Origin: Pseudisothecium myosuroides
Taxonomy: Eukaryota; Streptophyta; Bryopsida; Hypnales; Lembophyllaceae
Direction of reading: 5' to 3'
Length of the DNA stretch: 64,000 nucleotides
NCBI GenBank assembly: GCA_951799445.1
Contig: OX637288.1
Location: forward strand, 28,623,288-28,687,287
Every line of letters begins with the position of its first letter. Position 1 is the stretch's first letter. Positions 11,631 through 24,890 of the stretch are shown here, piece by piece. Made by a program: the position numbers and the translations under genes. The notes under the pieces were generated by a model. That model was not told the origin of the DNA. It saw only the letters and a list, made by a program, of their open reading frames with translations, and made no database searches.

Positions 11631-14600
11631 ATGGCGGACCTCAGTAGTGTGCATCGATACGCTGCTGGTGGGCTATTCGCCCTAGCCTTGAGCCAATCTC
11701 AAATTCAGCAGCTTAACGCCTTTGAACTCGCACGGAATACTGATTTGGACGATCGGCAGTCTGGGAATACACTTTTCGACGAGGACACGACTTCATGGAG
11801 CGCCCCAGATTTTGGATTGTTGCGACACGTTTTCAGGTTTATTATCCTTCGAGCTTCTTACCATTGGTGATTTAAGTTTCATGTCACATGATTATCTGTT
11901 TTCAATTGGCGGACAGTATCGTCTCCTATTCTTTGACTACAATAGATTCCTACTTGAAGTGGAAATGATGCATTTGCTAGGAATCTTTAGACTCTTGAGT
12001 TCTTCTAGAATCATTGGGTTTTCTCATCCTCTTCAAATTGTCAAGAAAGCATATCTGTGTCTGTTGAAGACATCCATCTTTCGTAGAATTAAAAGGAACA
12101 ACAGGCCTCGGAAGCGTCACAAATCACTCTTCATATTTCATGGATACTAACTAGGCACGTTTACTGCACACATGTATAGTGGTTGATGCCTAGGTTTCTT
12201 GATTATGGTTTATATAATTCTTGGAATCTGACTGCATCTTTGGACGACACAGGTTCTTACAAGTAGATGAGAAGGCATGGGTTGGCCTCGAGATAACGTC
12301 TATGTCTCCTGATGGAAAGCATCAAATCGGAGCAGTAAGCACTTCAATTTTGTCTTTCTTAGATTTGGTACTACTTTTCAGGTCGCTATCCTGTTTGTGA
12401 TTTAACCCTTTGTACTTAGCATGTAGCTGGTCATTGCTCTGGTTTAAATAGTGCTTTACGACGTATCATTCGGAAATTTTCCTAATCAAGAAAATGCATT
12501 ACAGTACTTGAGATTGCTGTCAGAAGAAGAGAGCAACGCTTCATCAAGCAATGGAGTTCAACGGACGATGGAAAATGCTGAAATTGCTGGAGATGCTCGC
12601 CATGCTCGCCATGGAGGTACTGAAATTCCTTATCTCTATATGTTGCCTTCCTGCTCGTGAATTAATGTATAATGTTGCCTTCCTCTCTTTGGTTTTGCAA
12701 GGGTACTTGAGATTGCTGCCAGAAGAAGAGAGCAACGCTTCATCAAGCAATGGAGTTCAACGGACGATGGAAAATGCTGAAATTGCTGATGCATTTGGAG
12801 ATGCTCGCCATGGAGGTACTGAAATTCCATATCTCTATAATGTTGCCTTCCTGCTCGTGTATTAATGTATAATGTTGCCTTCCTCTCTTTGGTTTTGCAA
12901 GGGCTGGTGCAGCCGCTCCGTATGTAAATCATATTGATGTGCCTATTCCCCCCCTTCCCTTGTTCTTCTCTGTTTCTGGAGCATTTACCTTGCAAGTCAA
13001 GTTTCTTGAGGGTTGGAAATGGCGATCTTATTCTTTTCTGCAATGATCCTGCTCTTTTGGTGGGTTCTTCTTATAGGTATTTAGAGATGCTACTGCATTA
13101 ATTCAATGGATTTGATGTGATGTTCCTGTTCATCTCCTGGTTCTGCTTGCCTGCTATATCAGATTCATCAATGATGGGTGCCAAGGAGAAGAACAGAGTA
13201 CAGGAATTGGGAATGTCCTCTGAGTACAGTAGCAGGTTTAGTGAAGCTGAGGTTAAGACGAAGCAACGGAAGATTGCCGTGATGCACGAGCTGCTTGTGG
13301 CGTGTGTTTCCGACATTCCTAATGACAAAGGAGTGAAGGTTCCGAAGTATGGGTACGATGCACGCCAACGTGTAGCTCTACGCTTGCTCGCTCTCTGGCT
13401 TGACATTGAATGGAGCAAAGTGGTGTGTACATTTTCTTCCCATGTCTATTCATCTTAGCTCTCATTGTCGTCTTCGCAACTCAGACATGAACTTGGATTG
13501 ACCATGGGAGAGAAGTGTCAACTAGTCAGTTTTAGTGAGGCTATTACGTACACTATATAATGGTACTTCATATTTATCTATCGATCACGTTGGGATCCCT
13601 GTATTTCCATTTCTGTACAAGGCCCATGTGATTTTCTTTAATAATTCTATCAGAGAATATTTTTCCCGTTTGTTTGTGATAAATCCTAAGTGCGGTTAAC
13701 CTCTTGTTGTTGCATATTTGTCGGTCTCTAATGTCGAGCGTTCAGGGCACTCTAATTAGAATATACCTATATTTACGGATGAAATGATTTCAGGTAAACT
13801 TGGAGCTAATGGTGGCTCATATGGCAATGGCCGCTCAAAAAGAAAGAGAACAAAACCATCATGACGATGAGGAAGTAGCAAAGAGCAGGTGGCAGAGACT
13901 GAAAAGAGGAAGTTTAATTGGTGGGGCAGCCGTAACTGGAGGATTACTTTTGGCTATCACTGGAGGTAAATGCGACCAAATAAATCATATCTGGGTTTTA
14001 ATGTAAGGATTATCATGGAGTGGCATGTAGCCTTTCTTCGCTGCTTCTGGTCTTTCTTTTCTGCAGATATTGCCATCGGTTCATCTACCTTTCGTTCTTG
14101 GTCCCTCCACCTTATGGCATGGAATATTTGTTATCTTTGGAACAACTGATTTCTACTGTTTATTAGTGACTACTACTTTCTGGAATTTAGTTTTGGTGTC
14201 TTTGCTGCCTGTATAACTCCGATGGGCTTTTTCGGCAGTAGCTTGTTGCACAATCGGGTCTACCTGTGTTTTATATTTTGAAAGCTTGTTCGTTTTCCAT
14301 CAGGGCTGGCAGCTCCAGCAATAGCAGCAGGTATGGCAGCTGTTGGAACAGCAGTGCCTGTTCTTGGAGCCGGTGGACTTGCAGCAGCTGCTGCGATGGC
14401 GGGTACCACAATGGGTTCCGTGGCGGTTGCAGCTTCCTTTGGAGGTACTACCAATTAACCAACTTGATATCTACAGTAGAAGGTTATCTTTCTAAGCTCT
14501 CACAAGAAACGCTCGAATCCTGAGTTCACAGTTTACCCAGCACTGTGTAAGTGACTTAAGAACAAAATTAGCCTTAATAGTATATGAAAGTTTCGTAGTG

Positions 14601-17600
14601 AAGCACTCATTGTGGCAGTCCCAGCAGATGTTGGAAAAATTAGAATAGTTAATCTGAATAAGTTGTTTCCTTCTATCACAGCTGCTGGAGCTGGTTTGAC
14701 TGGTTTTAAGATGGCCCGAAGAACTGGTGGGATTGAAGAATTTCAGTTTGAGCCAATTGGAGAGAACCATCAACAGGGGGTGCGTTTGTTTTGCCCAGTT
14801 GGTTATTTCTTGCATACTTGGGAAATTTACAACTGTTGCCACGAGATGCACGAACCTGGATAGTTTCACCTTCAGTGTAGTTAAACATTAACTGTGGGAC
14901 TAATCATCTTTTGTCTATTCTGTACTTTTTGAATCTGTTTTACAGAGACTGGCTGTTGCGATTCTCGTTTCTGGTATTGCTTTTGATCTCCATGATTTTA
15001 TTGAACCATGGGAAGGACCGGATGCAGACTTAGAAAGGTTCTTCTCTTGCCATGCAAATTCTATTTATTGTATATTTTCAATTGTTCTGTGTTCTTATTT
15101 CTATGTACTGTACAAATCCCGGAGATTGTTTTACTGCTCTGCTCTTTGACACTTTAGTCCTTGCTATATAATTTGCTTTTACCTGTCTGAAAAGTACAGT
15201 TTTTATTTTCACCCTTTATGTGAAGCAACAGTATCTTCATTCAATGCTTGCGTAGGCAACGAATTCTGTGGTTGATTTTTGATTGTATGTCACTTGGGGA
15301 AGTGTTATAGATATGCGCTTCAATGGGAGTCTGAACATGTTCTGGCAGTCAGTACAGCCATTCAAGACTGGCTCACCTCCAGTAAGTAATACTTTGCTCG
15401 TATTCAACTATTTTGACTCACCATTTCATTTCTGACTTTGGTTCTTAGAGAAGCTAGCGAGTAACCCCCATCCTGCATATACGGAACGTGTCATTAGTGG
15501 AAATGGACCCGGAACTGAATGCAAGTCTATGTTAAAGTGCTAATGACATTCATGAATACTATACGATTGGCAGCATACCCTAATATGAACATATTTAATA
15601 CTATTTATATTTCTGGTCTACGTGGCACCATGACGAGAAGCACATTGACATGATGGTCGTGGTGGGCACGATGTTTTGAGGTGGAGACTTTTGCATTTTC
15701 TTCCTAGGCCTAATCTTGTTTCTATCTTTACGTAGATCTGGAGTATAATGACCTGTCGATTGTAATTTGTCTTGTTCGTCCAGGTTGACGTGCTGTTCTA
15801 TTATTTTTACTTGTGGTACTGTAAAAGATCTAACGAAATTGTGGCTTTCTAGATGTGGCGCTTCAGCTAATGTCACGGGGAGCAATGTACACCGTTCTTG
15901 GCGGTCTCGTTGCTGCTTTGGCATGGCCTGCCACTTTGCTTAGTGCCACTGATTTCATTGACAGCAAGTGGACAATTGCTATTGACAGGTTAGATCCTTG
16001 ACCATTTGAGGAGACGCTTTCCAATCCACCGATATAATTTTCTCCTCTCTGGTCCATCGTTTCAATGTGACATTTTCAATCATCGCAGCTTTAATATCGA
16101 TGACTGAAGGTGATTTGGTTTTGTAGGTCTGATAAAGTTGGAAAAATATTGGCAAAGGTTCTCTTGAAAGGTGCTCAAGGAAACAGGTGAGCAGAACCTC
16201 CCTGTACTAGTTCTGCAAGAGCATTCTTGTTTTGTTTATTTTTTGCTTCGTTCTTTACAATTGCTGAGCTGTAATCGTTGGTCTTTCATAGTGGTTACTC
16301 TTTCTCGGCGACTTAAGAGTTTGTAGATTCAGATTTTATTTGTGATAAAAAGAGCGGTGATCATATCAGACAATCTTTGTGTGATATTTTTCTGTGCAGA
16401 CCAGTGACTCTTATGGGATTTTCATTAGGTGCCCGGGTTATATTTTCATGCTTGGAAGAACTGGCAAAGCTGGGAAACAATGGTATTCTACTACTTGCAT
16501 CTTGACGTAGATTGGGTAATATGTAGCTTTGAGTTTTGGTGAATTGAATACTTGCTTAACTAATCCAAATAGGAATTGTCAAATGGGCAAAATACTGGCC
16601 TCGTAGAAACTGCCATGATAGGTAGTTTTCCCGTTTCAATTTACTGATGCATGTTTGACTTAATTGGGAGTAAATAGGTGGAATTATTGAGCGCGTTGTG
16701 CTACTTGGAGCTCCTCTCATCCTCAATAAAGCTAAGTGGGGGACAGTGCGGCAGGTATATTATTGCAGTTCTCGAATTTCTACTATTTTCCAGGATTTCA
16801 TGTCCAAACTGATGTTTATTTTTTATTTTCACATAATCATGACTTTTCTTGTGATTCAATCTTTTATAGTTCTTTTACTCGTAGTATGCAGCTCATGTGC
16901 CATTTACCGGTATATCTCTGCATAGTTGTCATCTGTTACGCTGTACCAGACACTCATACTATTGGAAGCACGATACTGGTGTACAACTCCTCACGTGGTA
17001 GATTTGATAACAGGTTGTTGCAGGACGGTTCATAAATGGTTATTCTACCAACGACTGGATGCTTGGTGTGGTATACAGAGCGAAGTGAGTTTTTTTCTTT
17101 ACAAGCAATAAACCGTGGTTTTTGTTGGTAGAGAGTGGCCAACTTTTCTTATTTCTGATATATGTAATAGGTTTCAATCTCAATTTTTTTACAAGTTGCG
17201 ATTTCTTGAGGGAACAGTCGGGTCCCCTATTATTCCTAACGATTTTAGCAATGCAATGCTTGAAGTTGACACCAAGAACAAGAAAATGGCTACATTTTTT
17301 TTTCTTCTATCTTTGACCTATTAGTGGAAACGATGTTTACATCTGCACACAGTAGCCCGATCCTTGTTGATCATTATACTCATTACTGCTATGGTTACAT
17401 CTTGGCAGTTTTCTTTCACAAGGACTGGCAGGTCTTCAAGCGGTGGACGTGCCTGGTATTGAAAATGTATGTGATAAGAATTTATCAGTAATTGTGGTGC
17501 TGTTGCTAGTCCTAGACTATCCTAGATTCATGTGGTGCACCATGGCAGCACTTTCTCTATGACCTCTTAATCCTGAACTCCTGGCACGTCTGCCTTGTGC

Positions 17601-17884
17601 TGTAGTTCAGCTGTAACCCTCTCTTTGAACCAGTTAGTAGATGAAATCGTGAATTCCTGTGATTCCTTCTTTCAGTTTTATTATCTTCTGGGAATTTTCT
17701 GGACAGTCATGTGGGGTGGTTTCCTTAAATCGATGAAATCTGTTGTATGCAGGTGGATGTGACGGAGATAGTGAAAGGTCACTCTTCTTATCTGGAGAAA
17801 GCAGCTTATATTGTACAGGCCCTTGATATTGATAGCTTCTATCCGACTCACAACGGCAAGCTTCAACAGCCAGCCCAGATTTGA
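11631..17884 (+). CDS. TMCO4: TMCO4/DUF726-like membrane protein with lipase-type Ser motif, 17 exons, 654 aa
   Basis: Exons inferred from frame, GT/AG sites and family similarity: 11631-11836, 12253-12334, 12505-12616, 12702-12815, 13163-13422, 13794-13965, 14304-14444, 14682-14779, 14946-15037, 15311-15381, 15853-15988, 16127-16186, 16400-16482, 16678-16754, 17014-17084, 17409-17466, 17753-17884; every junction keeps frame. Near the N-terminus RYAAGGLFALAL and FLQVDEKAWVGLE resemble the plant TMCO4 family. Residues about 300-375 form Gly/Ala-rich hydrophobic segments, probably membrane-embedded, followed by KMARR. GRLAVAILVSG begins the alpha/beta-hydrolase-like half. GFSLG holds the likely nucleophile Ser523, and KGHSSYLEK the likely catalytic His621. 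The ATG has G at -3 and +4. Length suits the family (about 650-680). Exon 4 (residues 134-171) is a tandem copy of exon 3. The substrate is unknown; a secretory-membrane location is inferred from family. Confidence 0.85.
12505..12903 (+). repeat. tandem duplication of exon plus intron (~200-bp unit, two copies)
   Basis: Unit 1 (12505-12703) and unit 2 (12704-12903) are nearly identical. Each holds a coding exon, a GT donor (12617 and 12816) and the downstream intron ending TTTTGCAAGGG. Peptides are YLRLLSEEESNASSS... and YLRLLPEEESNASSS.... Exon copy 2 begins and ends in phase 1, so including or skipping it keeps the frame. It cannot replace copy 1, because joining it to exon 2 gives a stop after two codons. 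The acceptor-like TTTTGCAAG at 12893-12901 after copy 2 would lead to an in-frame stop in eight codons. Confidence 0.9.
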
Positions 17885-20800
17885 ACTTTGACAGGCAATT
17901 TGCATGGCTCCTGGGTTTTGCCTTAACTTCCTGGTTGGCCTGGGCATCATTGAGTTGCAGAATTCGCTACTGCTGCATTTCTATGCTCTTGCTTGATTTT
18001 TCAATCATTGTTCATCCAGTTGTTGGTCTTCGATTAGAAAGTCCTGCTAGCCGAAGTCATTATTACAAGGCCTAGCATGAAATTCATCAGACACAGGATG
18101 CAATGATATTTATATTTTCTTAGTCCTTTCACAGGTCATCAGTGACACCAAGTCAGTCTAGAAGTTAGTATGTCAACCCACTTCTGCTACTACACTGGGT
18201 CTGAGGCGGGTTGTCTTTTTTTTTTCACGAATTAGAAACCTCATTTTAAAGGAATTCCATTTGACATTGTATCAGACCATCGATCTGACTTCTAAATGAA
18301 GACATTGAATGTGTTAGTCTGAAAGTTACACCGGTTTTTTATGATTATCACTTTATGTTTGTTCATGTTTTGGTTATCGCAACTCCTCCTTATCTTGAAG
18401 CAGAGACTGCCAATGTGAACTTCTGTCATTCAAGGACAATTCAAGTTTTAGGGCAATTGCCATCTGCTTCATATTTTGGTGTTCTATCTAGATGTTCAGG
18501 CCTTGAAAAAAATTCCTCCCAGGGAAAGCAATATAAGGCTCTCAGTTTGCAACAGACATGGGCAGCCAGAAATTGAAAGCTGATCTGCTGCAATACTGGA
18601 TTCTTGTGACGAAAATTGTGATGAAAATTATGTAAAAGTGACCTCTAATTAAATGAGGCAGTCTTTTCTGTGTGCTTACTTTGTATGTGTGTTAATGTGG
18701 GGGTATAGAGGGCCTATAAGTATGCTGAAAGTACACATATTGCTGCTTTCCCTGATGAGGTGTTGAACCCATTTTCCAGTTGAAGTAAGGTAAGCAGGAC
18801 TATTCCCAAACAAATTTGCTATCCAGGTACCTTGCACCTTGCAGAAGCTATTTGTCAACTCGTGTTTCTCAGAGATTGAGAAGTTTGAGAGAAGCCATTT
18901 ACAAATAGAATCAAGACATTGCATGTGACAAGAAATGGATTTTATGTTATTTTCAAAGTGTGTTGGGACTATTGAATTGGTAAAGCATGGGTAGGCTATA
19001 TGCTAAAACACATGTTAACATGTCCCCTCTCCAAGTGCATTGTCATGATGCGAAAGGGTTGCTAAGATTGTGGTAATGGGTGGGTATTTGATTCAAATGG
19101 GAGGGTCCAATAGATGTGGGAATTGGGGGACTGAGAGCATCAGGTTGTTCTACCTTAGTAACCATCATAATGGCATGGCATCATGTCTCCATACTTTGTC
19201 CTCTAATGCTTTTGGTGCTAGTGCATTGCACTTTTTGTCAATGTTGGGGATGTCTTATAAATTAGAGGTCCTTGTAAAGTAGGGTGTTCTAAAAATGACC
19301 TTGTCCTTAAAGCAACCGCTAACGCAAAGATACATTTAAAGGAAAAATGTTTCTTCAATGTATCAAGTGTACTTTTTAGGAGGTGATACCGGTTGTTTTT
19401 AGTCACCATTTTGTTTCAACTTCAAAAAGTCGTAACTAATTCCACGCAGGTCCAAAATAGATGAAACGACTTGGGTTAGATGCCAATTCCATTTTTCCTT
19501 CCTACAAAAATTTACTGAAAATTGTTTCCAGGAGTTTAGCCTCCCCCAAATGCAATCAGCTCAGCTCTTAGAAGGTTGCTTTAAGAGCAAACTATCTTAG
19601 CAAAATTTTCTTTGAAATGACCGCAGTAGCCATGAGTTGTCACTGTTCAAGTAAGTGACACTGATGCTGTGAACTTTGTGTGGAGTTCACATGACAGCAT
19701 CCTTCATATGAATTGTGCTCCCTTGATAGTCAACACAATTGCTGTCATATACTCCCTACAATTTGAGCACTTTTAAGTTTCATGTGCAGTTGAGATGTTT
19801 TGTTTTGGAAAAGATGATTTGATGGGAGCTTGAATTGAGAGCTGAGGGTCACTCCACAACTGCCCATTCAGTCTTCATCGAATGTGATGTTGAAACCTTC
19901 ACACTTAATTGATGCCTGTGTGGTGTGATGTTTCAACCTAAACCCTACTTCTATGTAAATTTCAATCAATTTCCAAATTAGTCATTTTCTTTGGTTGATT
20001 TTGTGATTCAAAGTCAATCCATTCTCATATTGTCAATTTTCCTAATGAATCACCACATGGAGATTCTAATTTTGGAAATGAGTCCACAATGAAGATTTCA
20101 AGTTTGTAAATCTGGGAATAGACCTAAACTTATATACTGCAAATACAATGTCAATTTGATATGGTTTTATAGATTAATTATATTTTTACTATTACTATTA
20201 ATAAAATTTAACAAAAAATTACCCTGGCCTTCATAAAATTGGCAATCTTTTGATGATATTGACAATGATATTTTAAATTTTTTTTAAATTTTTTGGATCA
20301 ATCATGTGCATCATAAACTCAGGTCTTTGGACAAAAAAATTGAACCTAAAAATGAATTATACGGCTATGAAATATAAATTAAACAAATTGTTTGTTTCAA
20401 CAAATATTTCAAATGCAAGGGCATTAAGGTATAACAATGGTCCATGTTGCAACCTATACTCTCTCTACAATAGCTAATGCAATCCCATATTCTCAACTCC
20501 AAAAAAAAATTCAAATATTATGATAACCAACATCATTTGCATGTTTGTCAAATTGTTGATATTTTAAATTCTATAAATGCCAATTTCCTTTGAATTTTGT
20601 ATACAACAATTTAAAATGATGTATACCAACATGATAAGACACAAAAAGTTATTTTGGAGTTTAAGAAAAAAATTGACACAATATAAAGTAGTTCCAAATC
20701 ATAGCGTACAAAACCGAGTTTTAGCATAGCTAACTTTGAAATTAATTTTCTTTCACATAATAACTAATTTTTTCTTGACACTTCCATACTAATGTTAGTA

Positions 20801-21061
20801 ATGTGTTACATGTTGCATACTACAACTTCTATATATCAACTTTTGTAATTTGTTCATTGATGCTAATGGTATGGTTGATTGAATGGTTTAGTTCCAAATC
20901 TGTATTCACTTTTGTTTGTTAGTGTAACTATGTCACCTCTAATCTAAATTCTGTAGAATTTGATTTGCATTCAAGACAATTTTTATATAACATTTGTGTG
21001 CAAAAATCCAGTTATAGAATTAAAAATTTGGGATTGCAATTTCTTGTCTAGAATTGATTAT
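17885..21061. other. 3' flank of the TMCO4-like gene, then AT-rich intergenic
   Basis: 17,885 to about 18,650 is probably 3' UTR and flank. Beyond that only short ORFs in shadow frames occur (for example 18676-18924 and 19070-19282), none recognised. From about 20,000 the DNA is AT-rich. No element ends were identified. Confidence 0.35.
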
Positions 21062-21610
21062 CCAAAATGGTCCAAGGGGTAGTCTAGATTTCTAAAATTG
21101 TGAAGATGTATTATAAAATGCAACTTTGAATGATAATTTAATGACAATTCTCAAATAGTAGTTTTAAAATATGATCTATAGATCATGTCCATACCATTGG
21201 ATGAACTATACTAATTGATATTTTTCAATTAAATTTGAAGTCAATAATTGAAAATTCCTTCTAAAATTGGTTGTAGATTGAATATTTGTGATTTTCACAA
21301 GAATTTTTTTCTTAAAGTTCAAAATGTAAAATTCAAATCATAGTGTTTTTCAATGATTTTTATTTTATTTTTCTATTGATGTCTTTTTTGAAGAGGGTTT
21401 TTTTAACGTGAAAAAATTTACTTTTTTGAGGTCAAACCTTGATTAGTATCTTTATTATTGAGTTACATAATATTTCAAAATCAAAGACTTGAGAATCTAT
21501 CCTATACAAATGTTAAAGACTATTAACAAAAGAATCTATAAAAAAAATTTGATGGTTGAAGAGATACATCTTATTGGATTTGGAATGTATTTGTGTTCAT
21601 TTGTTGTTCC
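21062..21610. repeat. dispersed repeat, second copy of 7986-8564
   Basis: Collinear with about 8000-8530 in the same orientation, from GGGGTAGTCTAGATTTC through CAATCATAGTG-like phrases to GTTCATTTGTTGTTC. Divergence is considerable. Noncoding. Confidence 0.6.
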
Positions 21611-22034
21611 AAAATTACATGCCGTTTGGTCTATAAAGGATTTAAGACCCCAATATGCTCAATTCTTTGGAATACTTGTGAAGGGTTAGTAAAATTGACC
21701 TTGGTTTCAATTGGCTATTATGCACATAAAAGAGTATTGAAAGTATTTGACTAGCCTTCAAAGTTTGATTGTCACAAGTTATATACAATTTTTTTCAATA
21801 GGCCCTCAACACAATTACATTGTCAAATTTTGTTAAATTGGCATCAATTTGGCTGCCAAAAGTTGGAATATTCATATGCACAAAGCTCTACAAACTTCAA
21901 TTGATACTGATTTATTTAACTCCAACAATCTCAAGTATCCCCTCAGGACACACTTGAAGCTTTGGATATGTTTCTATGATTACAATTCTTTATTAAAGAA
22001 CAATAATCAAGTTTTAAAAAAAAAAATTCTTATT

Positions 22035-22375
22035 CTAGATTCTCAGCTCAATTCTTCACAATAAATTTTTTAAATTTAAAATACGGAGTTTCCTAAAAAC
22101 TTTAAGTTTAGAAGATTCAAAGTCTTACAATCTAGCACAGAAGCAATAAAACCTTGCTACATTATTTACTTTAAATGCAATTATCTTGCAATAGAGTAGT
22201 AAAAGTTTTTGAAATCTCTACCACACATTTGTATACTAGTCTTGTGCAAGATCATATTCTTAAATATAGAAAAAAAATAAAAAAAATAAAAATCTTTCTT
22301 TTTAGCAATAGAAATGAATGTTTTTAGTAATTTTTGATGAAAAAAGGACCTTAGAATAGAAGAGGTTAATGAGAT
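22035..22375. repeat. dispersed repeat, copy A (direct pair with 23034-23390)
   Basis: Shared phrases in order with 23034-23390: CTCAATTCTTCA, AGAAGATTCAAAGTC, AAACCTTG, CTTTAAATGCAA-like, ATCTTGCAAT, TTAGTGATTTTTGATG-like. The copies lie about 1000 bp apart. No coding sequence. Confidence 0.55.
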
Positions 22376-22744
22376 TGATGTTAAATTCTCTTTAAACCAA
22401 TAGGAAAGTCATAAAAATAGAATTAAAAACTACTTCTTTCGACCCCTAAAGTCCCATTGTCCTTTAGGAGACAAAATGAATTTGGGCAAGCTCCTTTGGT
22501 CTCAATATTCATTGTGATTTTCTAAAACTTTTTGTAAAGATAGAAAAACACATTAAATTTAAAAAAATACAATTTTTTTTTTGCAATTAGTGCACGGGAG
22601 CAAAAATTATGGCTCAACAAGCCCAAATTTTAATTTGGCGGGTAGATCCTCCACCACAGAAAAACTTAAAATCAAATTTTTAAAAATTTGATTTACATAG
22701 AATGTATTTTTATCTACATAGAAAGCTTTGATTCATTCCATTTC

Positions 22745-23060
22745 GATTATGATATGAAAGTTATGGACAATCTTGTTTTGGAGTCAATTAGAGCATCTTT
22801 TTGAAAAAATAACTTGTAAGGATATATTATTTATTTCAATTTTTCACAATTAAAACAAAAAAAGTTCTACAAGGTCAAGATGTTTTGCTAAGACAATCTC
22901 ATTGTTGAAATTAGTATATTTCAATTCCATCTCAGAGCTATTATAAATTTAGTTTTCCCTTCAATCTTGAACCTACTTCTGTTTTATAATTTTTGAACAA
23001 GTGAATATTAAGTGTGTTTAAAATTGTTTCTCCTAGACTCTCTACTCAATTCTTCAACAT
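22745..23060 (+). repeat. dispersed repeat with an inverted copy at 52380-52790
   Basis: Contains CATTGTTGAAATTAG, TTTCAATTCCATCTCAGAG and CTCTCTACTCAATTCTTCA. Each has a counterpart in the reverse complement of 52380-52790 in the same order. It runs directly into the 23034-23390 repeat, so the two may be one family. Noncoding. Confidence 0.5.
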
Positions 23061-23390
23061 AAAAAGTTAGAAATTCAAAATCAATGTAGGTAGTACAAAA
23101 AGTTGATGCTAAGAAGATTCAAAGTCAAAAACTATAGTCAAGCAGTGTGCAGAAAACCTTGTTTTGTTCACTTTAAAATGCAAATATCTTGCAATCTATG
23201 TGGTCAAAGTTTCTGAATTTTTTTCCACGCATTCTTACAATAGTCTAGTGCAAGGGCCTGCGGTTAAATATGACAATATAAAAATTTAAAGAAATTTAAA
23301 AAAATTAGCTCTAACTTTGCGATAGAAATGACAATTTTTAGTGATTTTTGATGGAAAAAAAAAGGCCTTATGACATTAGAGGTTAGGTCG
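23034..23390. repeat. dispersed repeat, copy B
   Basis: Second copy of 22035-22375. It ends near GACATTAGAGGTTAGGTC, matching AGAGGTTAATG at the end of copy A. Confidence 0.55.
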
Positions 23391-23474
23391 TTGACCTTAA
23401 ATACATGGCACACACTCTACTCTCCACATCATTCATTTCACCAAGTTCATGTCAAAGTTTGAACTCAGCCTTTC

Positions 23475-23519
23475 TTTTTTTTTTTTTTTTTATAACAAAT
23501 GGCAGAACCATTGCATTAA
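23475..23519 (-). mobile_element. 5'-truncated non-LTR retroelement tail with 14-bp target duplication
   Basis: A run of about 17 T followed by ATAACAAATGGCAGAACC lies between two exact copies of GAACTCAGCCTTTC (23461-23474 and 23520-23533). Read on the minus strand this is a short 3' end, CATTTGTTAT, followed by poly(A). A 14-bp target duplication with a poly(A) tail is the signature of LINE-type target-primed insertion. Only about 45 bp was inserted, so no protein domain is present. A SINE or processed transcript tail is the alternative. Confidence 0.75.
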
Positions 23520-23533
23520 GAACTCAGCCTTTC

Positions 23534-24890
23534 AGACGAGCAAACTCTCCCCGAATTTGCTGAAGGTCTCCCTGCTCTAGCCCCCGGGACCCCCCTCGTT
23601 TATATCACATTGTTTGGGGGATACTGAGGGTGTGATATTATCAAATTGAGAAGCCGTTGACAATTGGGGGACGTGGGCGGGAGAATGAAAGCCATCGGCA
23701 GGCAGCCCGAGAATAGAATAGCTGCATTCATACCGCCAGCCTGGCTCAGTCTTTACAGGACTGGGACCCCAAATAGACTGAGGAGGTCACTATTGCAGGG
23801 TAGTTATTACAACCCCGCTTTTGCCCTAAAGAACCTGCAGCAAAAAAAAAAAAAAAATAGTTTTTAATTTGGTTTTCACACAAATAAAAACTTGTATTTT
23901 TGTCATTGCAAAAAGACGCGCTCTAATAACGATATTTAGTGTTTGTAACACTAATTACAAGCTTTAACACTAAATTTCAACAACACTATTAAGGCCCAGC
24001 TTACGTGTGAGCCCGGTGGACAAAGAAAGCAACTAAAACACAAGAACAGTGCCACCGATGACCGGCAAGCATGGAAGTAGGAGAGAGAGTAAATCCCGGT
24101 GTATTCCGCACTGTAGAAGCAGCATAAAAGTGCTTTCTATATTTCGACCCTGTTGACTCCTCCCACCCACTGATACATGTAAGGAGGCCCTTAGAGTTAT
24201 CAACACTAAATATCAATGGACCAATGTGTGCAACACCCAACGTTATGCAGCGCAAACTCAAGGCAAATTGTTGAGCTCGTTTATTGATTGTAGGCATAGA
24301 TTTGACTTTTTCGCGTGGATTGTTGATGGACATCAAAAGTGGGTAGTTTCTGGTCCGAAAAAGGACTTTGTGTACCAACTGCCGTGGATGGCTTCCTCGG
24401 CAAGCCCGGGTGGTTTCTTGGCCTGCTATAGCTGGCTGTGAGGGGCCTTACAACGCCCTGCATGGTCACCTATTATAATAGAACTTTTCTAAAGTGAAAT
24501 TCTCTAAAGCAATGACCTCTCTAAAGCGATGGAGTACTTATTGCCCACAATCCTGTATTACGTCCAATCCAAGACATACACATCAAAGAAGTTCTTTGAG
24601 ATTCAAGAGTATGGGAACTTGAGCCCAGTCTTGGAGCTTTTACTTTACAAAAGTTCTACTGTAGTCCTTTGGTCTCAAGTTGGTTGTCTTGTAGTCACTG
24701 TATTGTTGGGGGTGCTCCTTGCCATGCCACGTGTAGCTAGCGGGTATTGTAATTTGGCCTTGCAATTAAGTTCTGTTTCATTTGTTTCACTCCCACCCCC
24801 ACCCCCTAAATATTACTATTTTTGGACTATAATTATAATTTTTAGTAGTATTCATATTGACATATAGTGCACTAAATGTCAAGAATACCG
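23534..24890. other. intergenic with a patch of higher GC, no recognised gene
   Basis: 23,540-23,830 and 24,000-24,470 are less AT-rich than their surroundings. They carry overlapping ORFs on both strands (the longest is 125 codons on the minus strand, 24001-24378), none recognised and none with clear splice context. An A-run lies at about 23842-23858. Confidence 0.3.

Noticed and set aside
24001..24378. 125-codon minus-strand ORF
   Set aside because: No recognised similarity, overlapping ORFs on both strands and no splice or promoter context. Kept only as a note in the intergenic entry.
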